Below the pieces are notes generated by a model that worked only from the letters and a program-made list of their open reading frames with translations, searched no databases and was not told where the DNA came from. From Atriophallophorus winterbourni (taxonomy: Eukaryota; Platyhelminthes; Trematoda; Plagiorchiida; Microphallidae): a stretch of DNA of 64,000 nucleotides. Of this stretch, positions 20,145 through 30,724 are shown in pieces. A program made the position numbers and the translations under genes. Positions within the stretch are counted from its first letter, which is position 1; each line of letters starts with the position of its first letter. The stretch is from NCBI GenBank assembly GCA_013407085.1, contig JACCGJ010001822.1, forward strand, positions 21,797 to 85,796. Direction: 5' to 3'.

Positions 20145-20842
20145 GTGTATGGTTTGCCAAATGTCGGTAAGCCAAAGGCGAAGTCTGTCACGTGTTACGA
20201 TTGTTTGTCGAAAGTTCATGCTAAATGCGACAAATCGCTAACCTCGGATTTAGTATCGATTATTAATGGAGATGTTTATGCCGGTCTTTGTTACGTTTGC
20301 CAAGCTTGCAAGGCCAAAAAACAGCGTCATTCTCGGAAGCGAAAATCCCTGAGAAGGAAATTGAGACGCGCCCAAATGGACTGGAATCCAGTATGCAAAA
20401 ACTGAATGAATTGATAAACAAGGTCATAAAGGCACCATTGTTGTTCGACTTAGAGGTAGAAAATCCATCATACTCGTACAGGCCAACATTTGCCCAGATA
20501 ACCGCGCAGATGGTAACTAAAACGAGGAATCGTTCGCTTTGATCAGTGACTCCTCGACTTAACGGAAACGAGAAGGGACTCAGAAAAACCACTGCTAATA
20601 TGACTGACTCAAATTATAAAACAAAATCCGCGGATGCAAACCTTAGTGTTATATGCACAAACGTGACCGAGTCGCAGGAAACGCTGTTCGAAGCTAAGCA
20701 AAAACATGACTTAGGTGAGTGGTATGAACTCTGTAGTCAGATGAGACTGGCCGCAGTTACTCCCTCATCAATAGTTCGATTATACCGCCAGCGCAGCATG
20801 GATTTTGATCTCACCTATCTTGTCTCACATATCTTCTCATAG
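20145..20842 (+). pseudogene. LINE-C ORF1, frameshifted
   Basis: Three overlapping frames carry the ORF1. The first (20145-20405) has CYDCLSKVHAKCDKSLTSD and CYVCQACKAKK, the last part of the PHD-like cluster. The second (20288-20542) has the coiled linker EKEIETRPNGLESSMQKLNE. The third (20546-20842) has NLSVICTNVTESQETLFEAK and WYELCSQMRLAAVTPSSIVR, matching LINE-A ORF1. The protein is cut off at about 20815, where the deletion joins it to RT sequence. The N-terminal cysteines expected upstream of the first frame are not visible. Confidence 0.72.
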
Positions 20843-20869
20843 CGTTATACGACTGGAGTTGGATAGAAG

Positions 20870-21899
20870 TTCTTGCATCCACGTCTGTTACCTAGACATT
20901 TCGAAAGCTTTTGACAGAATCAATCATGATTTGCTTATCCAAAAACTGATACGTTAAGGAATATGTGAACCGCTCCTCTCATGGTTGTGCGACTATCTGT
21001 CAAATCGCGACGCCCAAGTTAAAGTTAACGGCGTGCTATCAAAAACGTTCAAAACCAGCAGTGGAGTCCCACAAGGATATGTGCTAGGCCCGCTCCTCTT
21101 TCTGTTATACATAAACGAATTATCCCCCCTCATATCGTCCAAAATGGTCCTGTTCGCGGATGATATGAAAATTTGGACGCCAATTAATTCTGAAAAGCAT
21201 TGTGAGAAACTGCAAATGGATTTGGACAGCGTGTCGAATTGGACCGTAATGAATGACATGTCATTCAACATACAGAAAAGTAAGATGCTCTATTTTGGCA
21301 AGAGTGTTTCATGGACATATCGATTGGGAACTGAAAACCTAGCATGGAGCTCGTTAGAAAAATATCTTGGAATGTGGATTAGCGGAATCCTGAAGAGAAC
21401 AGTGCACTGTCAGATTATATATCGACGGGCCAACAGATTGTTAGGTATCTTTCGAAGAATATTTGGAAGATTCTCTCTGGTAACGTTACCAAGGATAATG
21501 AATGTATACCTTCGCCCTACGATAGAGTATGCGGTAGCGGTCTGGGCTCCTTGGCTGCGAAAAGATATTGCTCTCCTCGATAAAATCTATCGTAGAGCAA
21601 CAAAGTTAGTGATGGGTCTTTTAAATGTTCCTTACACCAAAAGTTCGCGACATCTGGGTCTATGCGACTGTACCCAAATGAGGATAGGACGCGATATTAT
21701 TTTGACCTATAGAATTGTGGCTGCTAAAGGACATCCACTAAAACACTTAGTTGATTTTTGTGACGGGAAAGTGACACGCGGACATACCTTATCCCTATAC
21801 GTTCCAAGTTTCCGTATTGATTGTCGGCGCCATTGTTTCGCCATACGTGCTATATTTCTTTGGAATTCCCTACCCCAACATGTGGTGAACTCTCCTTGA
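20870..21899 (+). pseudogene. LINE-C reverse transcriptase, palm to C-terminus
   Basis: Motif A reads VCYLDISKAFDRINHDLLIQ at about 20900, followed by one stop near 20955. From 20985 a 304-codon uninterrupted frame covers the rest: SGVPQGYVLGPLLFLLYINE (motif B), MVLFADDMKIW (motif C with catalytic DD), the thumb (KYLGMWIS), LLGIFRRIFGRFSLVTLPRI, RPTIEYAVAVWAPWLRKDI and the C-terminal IFLWNSLPQHVVNSP. This is the typical order for the CR1/Jockey group. It is one of the best-preserved RT stretches in the window, but it lacks an endonuclease and the fingers and has the early stop, so the copy is inactive. Confidence 0.88.
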
Positions 21900-22135
21900 C
21901 TGGCGATTTTTAAAGCGAAATTGGACTTGCACTCGCAAACGAACATCATTCGTGAGCCTTACATTTGATATTCTCTATTGCTTTTATACTATTTTTTCAT
22001 GTTTTTATTCATACCGTAATCCTGTGGTGTTGTAAAGTATTAACTTTTTTAAATACTTGAATCCATGAATCCATTCGCGATATTGTTTCTCCAATAGTTT
22101 TATTGCCCGTAGATGATTGAGGGGTAATTCAAGGT

Positions 22136-23395
22136 AATTCAAGGTTTTTAATGGTCTAAAAAGCAACAAGCTTAACAACAACCATAGGATGGTAAAAAAT
22201 GAAATTTAAGTGTACAAACAATATAAGAACATATATTAAACGGTATATAAGTGTTCTAGAAACGAATAATGCAATAAAAATTCGTATAATTTCGTTTTAA
22301 TTTCATGCAAGCTAGTGGAGTTAGCAACGGTTGAAGGTAAACTGTTCCAAGTAAAACAGACACGGACAGAGTAAAAATACCTTCTACAGTTCAGGCGGGA
22401 ATGGGGTACGACCAGCACATATCCATGGGTCCGATAATTCCTCGTATCTCTTCACGTGAATAAATCCTGTAAGGGATGGAATGTTTTGTAGAGTAAGATA
22501 AGGTCTCCTCTGATTCGTTGATGGGGAAAATCGAACAGATTCAGTTGAGCTATCCTTTCTTTATTTGGTTTGTTTCGGATGCTGAGAACTTGTTTTGTTG
22601 AGCGGTGATATATTCGCTGCATACGTTTCACATCCCTCTTGAGCCACGGAGACCATGACTGCACACCGTATTCCATGACTGGTCTCAAGTATGTATTCAT
22701 GATCCTTGGGAATATCTTGGGCGAAAATCCCCCAAATACACGTTTGAGCAGATTTTGAACACGTGTTGCCTTTTTAAAGGCACTGTTAGTTTGAAGTGAT
22801 GTTTTTAAACTGGAGCATATCCAGACACCCAAATCTTTTTCTTCACTGCAATTTTCAAGGACATGCGAACCTATGTGATATGTGAACTCTACTCGATTCC
22901 CTACATTCATGATCCTGCATCTGTTGAGGTTGAACGGCAGTTTGTTCTTCAACGACCAGCTGTGAAGCGTATCAAGATCGTTTTATAATAGCAGGCAGTC
23001 TTCTGGACTACGAAAGCTGCGCCAAATTTTTATGTCGTCCGCAAATAACGAAATGGTACATCGATCAATTTCCGGTATTTCATTGACATACACCAGAAAG
23101 AGGATGGGACCAAGGACTGAACCTTGTGGAACTACGCTAGTTGCTGCAATTTGTTTGGATAATGCACCATCAACACGTACCTGGTTAGTACGATTTGTTA
23201 GGTAGTCATTTAGCCAATTCAGCAACTTCCCAGTGATACCAAGCCTTTCAAGCTTCTGCAGTAGTAGGGAATGGTCAACACGATCGAATGCTTTTGATAT
23301 ATCTAAGTAGGACGCGTGTATTGCTTGTCCTTTATCTACCGATTTTGTCCAATCATCTAACGTTACCAGTAAATTAGACAAATAGGGTGGACGAT
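22136..23395 (-). pseudogene. LINE-B reverse transcriptase, 5'-truncated
   Basis: The minus-strand frame 23600-22983 contains YLSNLLVTLDDWTKSVDKGQ, YLDISKAFDRVDHSLLLQKL (motif A), VVPQGSVLGPILFLVYVNEI (motif B) and ISLFADDIKIWRSF (motif C). After a stop, the frame 22952-22452 gives the thumb and RPVMEYGVQSWSPWLKRDVK, and 22418-22236 the end, VCFTWNSLPSTVANS. The 3' tail near 22136 (AATTCAAGG...TTTTAATGGTC) matches the tail of the nested copy at 32.14 kb. Sequence left of the gap at position 1 belongs to the same family. Its 5' end is fused at about 23395 to a PLE-C 5' segment. Confidence 0.88.
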
Positions 23396-23640
23396 GTTGC
23401 AAGCATTTCGGCGTAAGTCGGTTTCGTTGGCATTCGTGTAGAAAGAAAAGCTGCTCGTTCGTTGATGCTGCTCGATGGATATATGTTTCCCATCGTCTGG
23501 CATACTTGAGCGTGTCTCGCCCGAAGTCGTTTGATATTGAAGCGAATACTTGTAGCTCAGGAATGGGATGTTGTGCGCTGTGTGTTCGCTGAGTTGGCAT
23601 TTTAGCAGTAGGACGTTACGTCATCAAGCTAGATGACATC
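23396..23640 (-). mobile_element. PLE-C 5' segment fused to LINE-B
   Basis: Minus-strand residues MPTQRTHSAQHPIPELQVFA through LFFLHECQRNRLTPKCLQHR occupy 23600-23400. The HECQR....PK.LQ.RPP signature is also the N-terminal motif of PLE-B at 9.7 kb, so this is a PLE N-terminus. At about 23395 it runs in frame into LINE-B RT (YLSNLLVTLDDW). Directly upstream, at higher coordinates, lies the 3' end of the PLE-C copy. The layout is a partial tandem PLE interrupted or recombined with a LINE. Confidence 0.75.
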
Positions 23641-23690
23641 GTCAGCTGAGCGACTTGCGAAGTGTTCGTAATCGTCGCGTTTTCTGATTT

Positions 23691-24089
23691 TTATACCCTG
23701 AGCGTTCTGTTTCTTTCCTCGTCACTGACTGCTCTCAAGATCACTCGGCTTAATGTTCGGTTACTCATTGGCACACACATGCCGTCCAATTGAACGTGTT
23801 GATTCAATGACCGCGTTTTGGAGTGCCACGCTTCGAGGAATTCCCGTTTGTGGCGCGTGTGACCCGTTGCAATGACTTTGGTTCCTTTCCAGTTGAATTG
23901 ATGTCCTTCGTGTTCTACGTGAATTGATAGTAGCGATTTGTGATCGTGCCTCCTCACCGTTGATTGGTTTTCACTCAGTCTGATAACCAGTCTCCTTCCA
24001 GTTTGTCCCACGTAATGCATCTCACAATCCACGCATAGGATTTTGTAGACCACGTTTGTTTTGTCTCCTTCTTTTAAACCGTCTTTCAA
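23691..24089 (-). pseudogene. PLE-C GIY-YIG endonuclease
   Basis: This 132-codon minus-strand frame reads KEGDKTNVVYKILCVDCEMH with the CVDC pair, then the core HYVGQTGRRLVIRLSENQST. It continues VEHEGHQFNWKGTKVIATGH and REFLEAWHSKTRSLNQHVQL, and ends RVILRAVSDEERNRTLRV. It is the subfamily-C version of the PLE nuclease; histidines and the glutamate-bearing EFLEAW segment are retained. It probably once formed the C-terminal domain of the RT polyprotein. Confidence 0.87.
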
Positions 24090-24418
24090 TTTGCACAGTT
24101 GATTGAGGAGTGTTCGCGTAGGTCTTTGGGCAACGTTGATTGCATGTGGTCGCAGTATGCTTGAAGCGATTTCTGAAACATGCTCAATGTTTGGTAAGGG
24201 TTTCCTGACCTGTGCGTGTGGTTGCTCCGTGGAACAGCTTCTTGGCGATTTGTATCTTAGTATAAAGTTCTTTGGGTAACCATATTTCTTGGAGACCTTG
24301 TAAAGTTATCTTTCTTCATCTATCAGTGCTTCTGTTGATTTGCGTTGCGTCAACGCTCGGTTGAACAGCGTTCGTACGCAGCTCCTTTTGTGTGCAATCG
24401 GATGCTTGCTTTTGAAGT

Positions 24419-25320
24419 TTAGGATTTGTCCGTATATGTGTGCTTCCGATAGACACTTGTTTGGAATGATGCTGTATCGCTTCTAGTTAATAGGAAATCG
24501 GAGAACGGTAGGCATCCATTGATTTCAGTTTCTTTCATGAACTCTAATCCAGTGAAGTCACAATTCAGTAGCCTATGAGCGTATTCGACTTGCGTTTTCT
24601 TGATTATGACGAAGGTGTCGTCCACGTAGCGTGCCCAAAATTTTGGTTCTATTAGAGAAACGGCAATGCGTTCGAATCTCTGCATTACTGCTTCGGCTAT
24701 CGGTCCAGAGAAAGGCGACCCGACTGGAGTTCCTTTGATCTGCTCATACAATTTTCCATAGAACTTGAATTGAGTGAAAAGACAAATATCCAAGAGCGTC
24801 ATTAATTCCTCATGCGTTATTCGATTTCCGCCATACGTTGTTCCGTGTTCCGTTAGCAGCGATTACATTGTTTGCTTGGCCAATGTAAGGTCGATCGACG
24901 TAAATAGGGCGGTGACATCTAAGGAGACCGTCGTCAGTTATCTTCAAGTTTTGCAGTTTTTTAATATATTCTTTTGCCGAGCGTACGGAAATTGTCTAAG
25001 CATCTGATTAGATATAGGAGTTCAGTTGACAATCTATTCGTATGTGCTCCAGGCAGTGAAACGATTGGACCTAGTGGGATAAATTCTTTGTGCACATTCG
25101 GTAAACCGTAGAATCGCGGGATTGAGGAATCTTCCGATTTCATTTGAAAATATTCACCACTCGTAATCTGTGTCTTGAAGCTCAGTCTTTTGAGAGAAGC
25201 GTTAATCTTGTTTTCTAGTCGTTTCGTTTCATCTTTGCTGACCTGTCGGTAGATGGTCGTGTCCCGCTGCCATTCTTCAGCTTTCTCGATGTAATCAGCT
25301 TTATCCATAACTACCGTCAT
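24419..25320 (-). pseudogene. PLE-C reverse transcriptase
   Basis: The fingers are in 25320-24961 (MTVVMDKADYIEKAEEWQRD, RFYGLPNVHKEFIPLGPIVS). The palm is in 24802-24419 with YEQIKGTPVGSPFSGPIAEA (motif B equivalent) and RYVDDTFVIIKKTQVEYAHR (motif C, catalytic DD), followed by GCLPFSDFLLTRS. Motif A lies in the gap at about 24.80-24.96 kb in other frames (the reverse complement of 24.89-24.93 kb gives VTALFTSI-like remnants). At least two frame breaks. Confidence 0.85.
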
Positions 25321-26101
25321 TCGCCCTCTGTCTGCGGGAGAAATGACTATGTTCCGGTCGTTTTTAAGCTGTTTGATGTCTTTCCTTTCTTCCTAGCTAA
25401 ACATTGGGTGATCTGCGTTTCTCGGCAATACGGGAATGATTTTAGCCAAACATTTTCTCTTGTGTCTTGATTCATATCTTGAGGTTTGATTATATCTTCC
25501 AGACCCGCTAAGAATTCACTTGTGTCGGCATCCCGATTATTAAATTTTAGTCCTTTCGCAAGCACCCGCTTTTCGGTCGTTGTCAATTGCTTTGTTAAGA
25601 GATTTCTCACCCACGTCTCGGCGTAATTATCCCATTCATTCGGCGTAATTCGTTGCAAATTGCAGGTCAAGTGTTTTTCGCTTCTTCATCTTTGCACGGC
25701 TCGTTGTTATCTTAATTTCTTTATCCATGTTGCTAGTTGCTGCCCAATGTGGATATCGCCCCTCGCTCGTTCTTCATGGATTTGTATTTCCTCAGTCTGT
25801 CAAGATTCAAGATTTATGTTTGAAAAAGCAATTAACTTTACAATAACCATAGAGTGGAACTATATGTACAAATGTATATATATATATATATGTATAAATA
25901 AAATCAAAATCAATGGAACGATGATAGTTTATTAATATTTTGAAGCAAAATTCGGATTAGCTCTCATATAATCGTTAAGTTTTGATTTGAAAATATATAA
26001 AGTGTTTGAGCTTACTAAATCGGCAGGCAGGGAATTCTAAACAAAGCACACACGTACCGAATAAAAATACCTGCGACAGTTCCGTTTGGAAACTGGTATT
26101 T

Positions 26102-27843
26102 CTAACTTGCAACCATGGCAGCGGCTGTTGCTGGAAGTTCGAAGGTGGAATAATATGTCCAGGGGGTGGGAAACCATAGTATTTTGTATGCGAGGATGAG
26201 ATCACCTCGCATTCTTCTTTGTGTAAGTGTCCTCAGCTCCAGTCGTCTGAGCCGCCCGATGAATGGCGTATTTTCGAGCCCAATGACCAGCTTAGAAGCG
26301 ATCCAGAAGTAAGATGTCTTTTTGGAGCCATGGTGTCCAGGCTTGTGCGGCATAGTCTAGAACCGGGTGTGTATATGTATTCATCATGCGAAGAAAACAC
26401 CCCGGGGAAAAACGTCCAAATATCCGCCGTAACAGGCCGAGCAGCCGAGACGCGCTTCTGTAAACGGTTTCGCATTGTAGACCATTTTTCAAACTACCGC
26501 AAATCCAGACACCCAGGTCCTTTTCGTCTTCGGTCTACTCCAGGTTTCTGCCGCTAAGCTTGTATTGATAAAAAAGCCAATTTCGCGTCTGATCTGAATC
26601 ATCTTCGACTTTCGCATATTCAATGACAATTTATTTTCGGATGACCAGATGTGCAAAGCATTCAAATCGTTTTGCATAAAAATGCAATCGTCAGCATTTC
26701 TGATTCGCCTCCATACGTTTATATCGTCAGCATACAATACCATCTTACTATCATTTGGTATTGGTATATCGTTCATATAGACTAGAAACAGTATTGGTCC
26801 AAGCATTGAGCCTTGTGGAAGACCGCTAATGACATCGATGTTCTTCGATAATAGGCCTTCCACACGAACTCGGATGTGTCTGTTGCTGAGGTAATTTCTT
26901 ATCAATTCGTATAGTCTTCCAACAATACCGTGTTTCTTAAACTTGTTAAAAAGTAATTTATAATCAACTCTGTCGAACGCTTTATAAATGTCCAGGTAGC
27001 ACGCATGAATACAGCCCTCGCACCTACAACCCTCGTCCAATCATCTAAGCTTGTCAGCAAATTTGTTAGACAAGAGCGATTTCTGCGAAATCCATGTTGG
27101 GAAACTGCCAAAAGTTGGTTCATTTCCAGATGTCGCACTATTTCTGCGGTTATTTTTCGCTCAAATCTTTTGATTCCGAAGACAGCAATGTCACCGGCCT
27201 GTAATTTTTAACTTCAGAACTGCAACCACCTTTGTAAATGCGTATTGTTTGTCCCAGTTTCCAGTCTTTTGTCTCTACGCCAGCTTTGAGCAAATTATTA
27301 AAGATGCAAGATAGAGTTTCATATCGCTGCGCATCACAGGTTTTGAGCATCTTTGGAGTTATCTCGTCTGGTCCTGTAGATTTCTTTACGATTAATTTTC
27401 GTAAGTGCTGCGCTACCATCAGCGCAGTAATCAATACTTCACTCAAGGTCGGTCGGTCAAGTCGAATGATTGGTTTCTGATCAGGCTCCTCCGGCATAAA
27501 AGTCTGTTACCACATCAGCGGTTTGATTAATGGATTCTATGAAGCCGGACGAAGTTTTTAGGATAAAGATGCCTGGTTTAATATTCGTTCTATCGTGTAC
27601 AAGTCTATATAACAGCTCCAGATTCTGGTGCGTCTGAGAAATCAATTGCGATTGGAAAGCTTGTTTATCATCTCGAATTAAGCTGATAACTTTGTTTCGC
27701 AATCGTGTAAATTGTGCCCAAGTATCAGCTGTGTTGGTAGCCTTGTGAAACTCCCATGCTACTGCACTTTGTTTCATCCACTTTTTAGTCCTGCTTCTTA
27801 GTAAAAATTTATTACGTTGAAACGCTTCCTTCAAAACAAACAT
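26102..27843 (-). pseudogene. LINE-A copy 1 ORF2 reverse transcriptase
   Basis: Successive minus-strand frames make up the RT. 27843-27481 is the pre-RT linker, with WAQFTRLRNKVISLIRDDKQ. 27497-27150 has LRKLIVKKSTGPDEITPKML and TIRIYKGGCSSEVKNYRPVT. 27138-26902 has QHGFRRNRSCLTNLLTSLDD. 27040-26489 has CYLDIYKAFDRVDYKLLFNK, SGLPQGSMLGPILFLVYMND and MVLYADDINVWRRI (motif C, DD). Below that are the thumb and LLGLLRRIFGRFSPGCFLRM, then RMRGDLILAYKIL. All CR1-group RT motifs are present and in order, but five or more frame changes are needed. Confidence 0.88.
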
Positions 27844-27849
27844 TGAATG

Positions 27850-28650
27850 TTCCTTCAGTATAGATTTCAGGTGCTGTAAGAGAGATTGTTAATGACTATT
27901 CGGATAGGAGTAATCCAGTTGTGCGAAACTAGTGCTTTGTTACTCTGCACGCAGATCACGGTAGTTCATCCTTCTGACGCATTTCGTTTTGTCACTGTTG
28001 CGCCTAGCTCTACAAACGTACTCGAATTCTAGGACAACGTGATCGCTTTGTCAAATTGGCGGTTTATAAACGATATTCTCTACAGCTGTGGGATCTAATG
28101 TAAGTATTAAGTCCAAGATAGAAGGCTGGTCTGTTCCCCTCATACAAGTAAATCCAAAAACTTGGTTATAAAGGGGTGCGTAATTCAAAACGGCTCGAAG
28201 TTCATTTTCAAGTGTCACTGATGAATGATCATTCCGGCGATAGGGCTAGGAAAAGTTGAAATCCCCCATTATCAATATTTACGTATTGTACCGCGTTATT
28301 ACATGGCGCAAAGCATTAATCGGTTTATTGTTTAGGTCGAGAGTTGCTGTTGAAGAACAATAGATCACTCCAATAATGCAGATAAACGATTGCTTGAAGT
28401 AGAGTGCTGCTTCTCCGCCATCGCCTAAACAGCCACGCTGGAATAGAGACGTGTTGGGCAAAGAGAGTTCATTATCAGACAATTTGGCATGGAACCACGT
28501 TTCAGTTTTTGGAACTATGGTTGGCCCCGTTTCATTACAAATCTCGGACAATTGGATTAATTTGTTGAAAAGGATGTTCGCGTTTGTATTGATGCACTTA
28601 ATCGTATTTTTCGTGAGTAATGACGGGGTGTAAGCTGATGTTATTGGTCC
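27850..28650 (-). pseudogene. LINE-A copy 1 endonuclease domain
   Basis: The minus-strand frame 28551-28279 gives ETWFHAKLSDNELSLPNTSL (the TETW motif of apurinic-type LINE endonucleases), RGCLGDGGEAALYFKQ and IIGVIYCSSTATLDLNN. Immediately after a stop, IMGDFNFS (the GDFN active-site motif) is at about 28250-28272. Remnants continue to 27850 in other frames. The expected R.DR.GGG pattern reads RGCLGDGGEA here. The domain nicks target DNA to prime reverse transcription. It is inactive here because of stops. Confidence 0.82.
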
Positions 28651-28898
28651 GTCTTCTTTTGAGTCTGACTTAACAAGCAGTGATCAATCATGTGGAATGT
28701 GATAAGACGTTAAACCGTGTAATGCCGGATCCCTCGGAATAGTCAGTATCTGAGATGGTACAACATGTGTGCTTCTTATTGGTCGCCGCCTGCTTGGATG
28801 GACAATTAGGTTTCGGTGTGAATTGCTCAGTCCGACTCAATTTGAGCCGGACCCACTACGTTTTTGATGTATTGTTTTCCATTTGAATGGAAACTCTG

Positions 28899-30414
28899 CT
28901 ATCCGCTGTTTCCAGACGCGAGAGTGTTTGACTTGCTTTGGGTGGCTAAGTCTAACATCCTTGGGTAGTGTTCGTTTTCCTTTATCCATTCCAACCTTAC
29001 TATTTCACCCATAGCGCTGGTCAAGAACGTAATCTTAAGAGGTTTCGGTCCATCCCCTTTATATTTTTGCGAAAAAGGAACTCGAAAAGTGTCCACAACA
29101 ACGGCATTAGAAATATTTAGAGTACATGCAATGCAGCGCCATTTATTGACGTCGTGCTCAACGGTTTCCTGATTTGATGCTCTAGAAGTATTTTCTGGTA
29201 CACGAGGTAGAACTATACTTCGCGATACCATTTGTTTCCTGGCGTTCAAGCTGCCCTTCCTTTCCCACCATGGTACATCGGGATATATGCGGCAGTTTGA
29301 GTCGGAATCTGACTTGAGTAGGCATGCATTCAGCAATACGTTCTCGATATCAGCCTCGCATTTTAGTGTTACCTTGAGCAAGCGAGGTTGACCAATATGA
29401 GGTGAATTTGAATGGCGGGTTAGACGAGTCACTTTTCTGCGTTTACGTGTTCAATTTTCATTAGGTGACAAAGCTCAGACCATTTCTCTACATCGTGTTT
29501 CTGTTTGCTATCAAACAGGCTTTCTTGGGACTCGCTGACATTCGTACATATCACGTTCAGCGTGTATGGGGTGTTCTTTTTGTGTATCGGAAAGTCAGGC
29601 GTTTTAGAATTAAAAACATTTGTGGCTTGACTTTGTGAGTCAGGTACAGCAGTTTTGGAGTGTACAGCTGAGGTCGACCGTAACAGCATATCTCTGTAAG
29701 AATTTCCTACTTCTGTGGTCGTTTTAGCTGATTCCAAAACGGGAATAACCCTGCTTTTTGGCTTTTTGGCACCCGAATAGCCTTAGTCTTAGATTCCTTC
29801 AATGGTGGTTCCGAAATCGATGTATTGATGTGATGGTTTACATCAGTGATCACTTGCGTACTCACATGATTTACCAACATTTCTTCCACACGTCGAAGGC
29901 CCAACTCCAAACCGGCCATTCTATTTTCTAATTTTGTTTCAAAAGTATCGGCTTTGTGCAAAGATGTAGCTCTGCAACGAACACAGATATAGCATGCACC
30001 TGGAACCATTTCATTATTTAATAATGCTATCGAGTCAGGGGCTAAAGTGCGGTCGCATTTGCCATGGATTTTACCCATACACAGAAAACACGTTGTTACT
30101 TTATGCGCCATGGGACTCACCGGTTGTTCGCATGCTTTGCACGTGACCACGGGACAATTCTGCGTGTCGAGATTCGTCCAATCAGCTGGGCCGGCCGTGA
30201 CCATTGTTGCGTTCGCCGGATCCAGGCACTTGGCAATGAGGTCAAGTTGGTTCGATGTCGCTGCCACGGTTTGATCGATCGATTTTTTAGTCCGTATGTT
30301 GGTTCTCGTGGTGCGGTGAAACATGTTATTAGCCTGAATTGGGTTGTTCGGCTGTGTGACGGGTTTTTGTTCGACGGGTCGAGGTGGCTGTTTTGGAACA
30401 CGTGATTTCGTCAT
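28899..30414 (-). pseudogene. LINE-A copy 1 ORF1 (PHD-like)
   Basis: The frame 30414-29707 starts MTKSRVPKQPPRPVEQKPVT, with a basic, proline-rich leader. Its zinc cluster reads CPVVTCKACEQPVSPMAHK, CFLCMGKIHGKCDRTLAPD and CYICVRCRATS, then comes a predicted coiled stretch (LENRMAGLELGLRRVEEMLV). The frames 29737-29429 and 29432-28899 hold the second half: LNVICTNVSESQESLFDSKQ, GQPRLLKVTLKCEADIENVL, CRIYPDVPWWERKGSLNARK and DGPKPLKITFLTSAMGEIVR. One frame slip at about 29.72 and one at about 29.43 kb. The intact N-terminal ORF with an ATG makes the start credible. Confidence 0.85.
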
Positions 30415-30724
30415 GTTTCAAATAATCCAATATAACTCGTTAACTACACAAGCTAGAACACAGAAATAAATATCAAAATTCGTAGCTCGACGTGATCCTT
30501 GCAATGATAGCAAAAACCGTAGAATAGTTAGCGATTGAAAAAAGTTTGCGCGCGTGAGCAAACTGTGAAATTTACGCCGATATGATAACTTTGCTGCTAA
30601 TCCGTTGACAAGAGCAAAACAAATAAATTCCAATAGATATGATCGAAAGTAGCACAGAATTCTTGGAATGAGAGAAATCCAAGTAGATTCGGCGAAGATA
30701 TGAGCCGAAGTGTCAGAGCAACAA

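Larger units (their letters stand above)
20140..22075 (+). mobile_element. LINE-C with internal deletion (ORF1 joined to RT)
   Basis: On the plus strand an ORF1 (20145-20820) is followed within ~50 bp by the RT palm (from about 20870), with no endonuclease or RT fingers between. The RT runs to 21899. The 3' UTR continues to a CTTGAATCCATGAATCC tail near 22060-22075, and similar 3' UTR sequence is at 44.59-44.70 kb. The length and the missing ~2 kb fit an internal deletion of a full element. Confidence 0.82.
23640..25745 (-). mobile_element. PLE-C Penelope-like element
   Basis: A minus-strand PLE, from N-terminal sequence near 25.7 kb to the nuclease end at 23.69 kb. Order: LQRITPNEWDNYAETWVRNL (25.67 kb), RT fingers (25.32-24.96), RT palm with GTPVGSPFSGPIAEAVMQRF and FWARYVDDTFVIIKK (24.80-24.42), linker with remnants in several frames (24.42-24.09), and GIY-YIG (24.09-23.69). 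The domain order is complete but stops and frameshifts occur, for example around 24.95, 25.38 and 24.43 kb. A 5' half of the same subfamily is at 18.79-19.66 kb. On its right, LINE-A's tail begins at about 25800. Confidence 0.87.
25803..30570 (-). mobile_element. LINE-A copy 1 (CR1-like, near full length)
   Basis: This minus-strand non-LTR retrotransposon has a 5' UTR (30.57-30.42 kb), ORF1 (30.41-28.90), an apurinic-type endonuclease (28.65-27.85), RT (27.84-26.1) and a 3' UTR ending in CAAGATTCAAGATTTATG at about 25803-25820 (minus-strand tail TCTTGAATCTTG). It is nearly identical to copy 2, offset by 4,455 bp in the RT region, which indicates recent duplication. Frameshifts and stops break ORF2 in several places shared by both copies, so the source was probably already defective. 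Confidence 0.88.
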
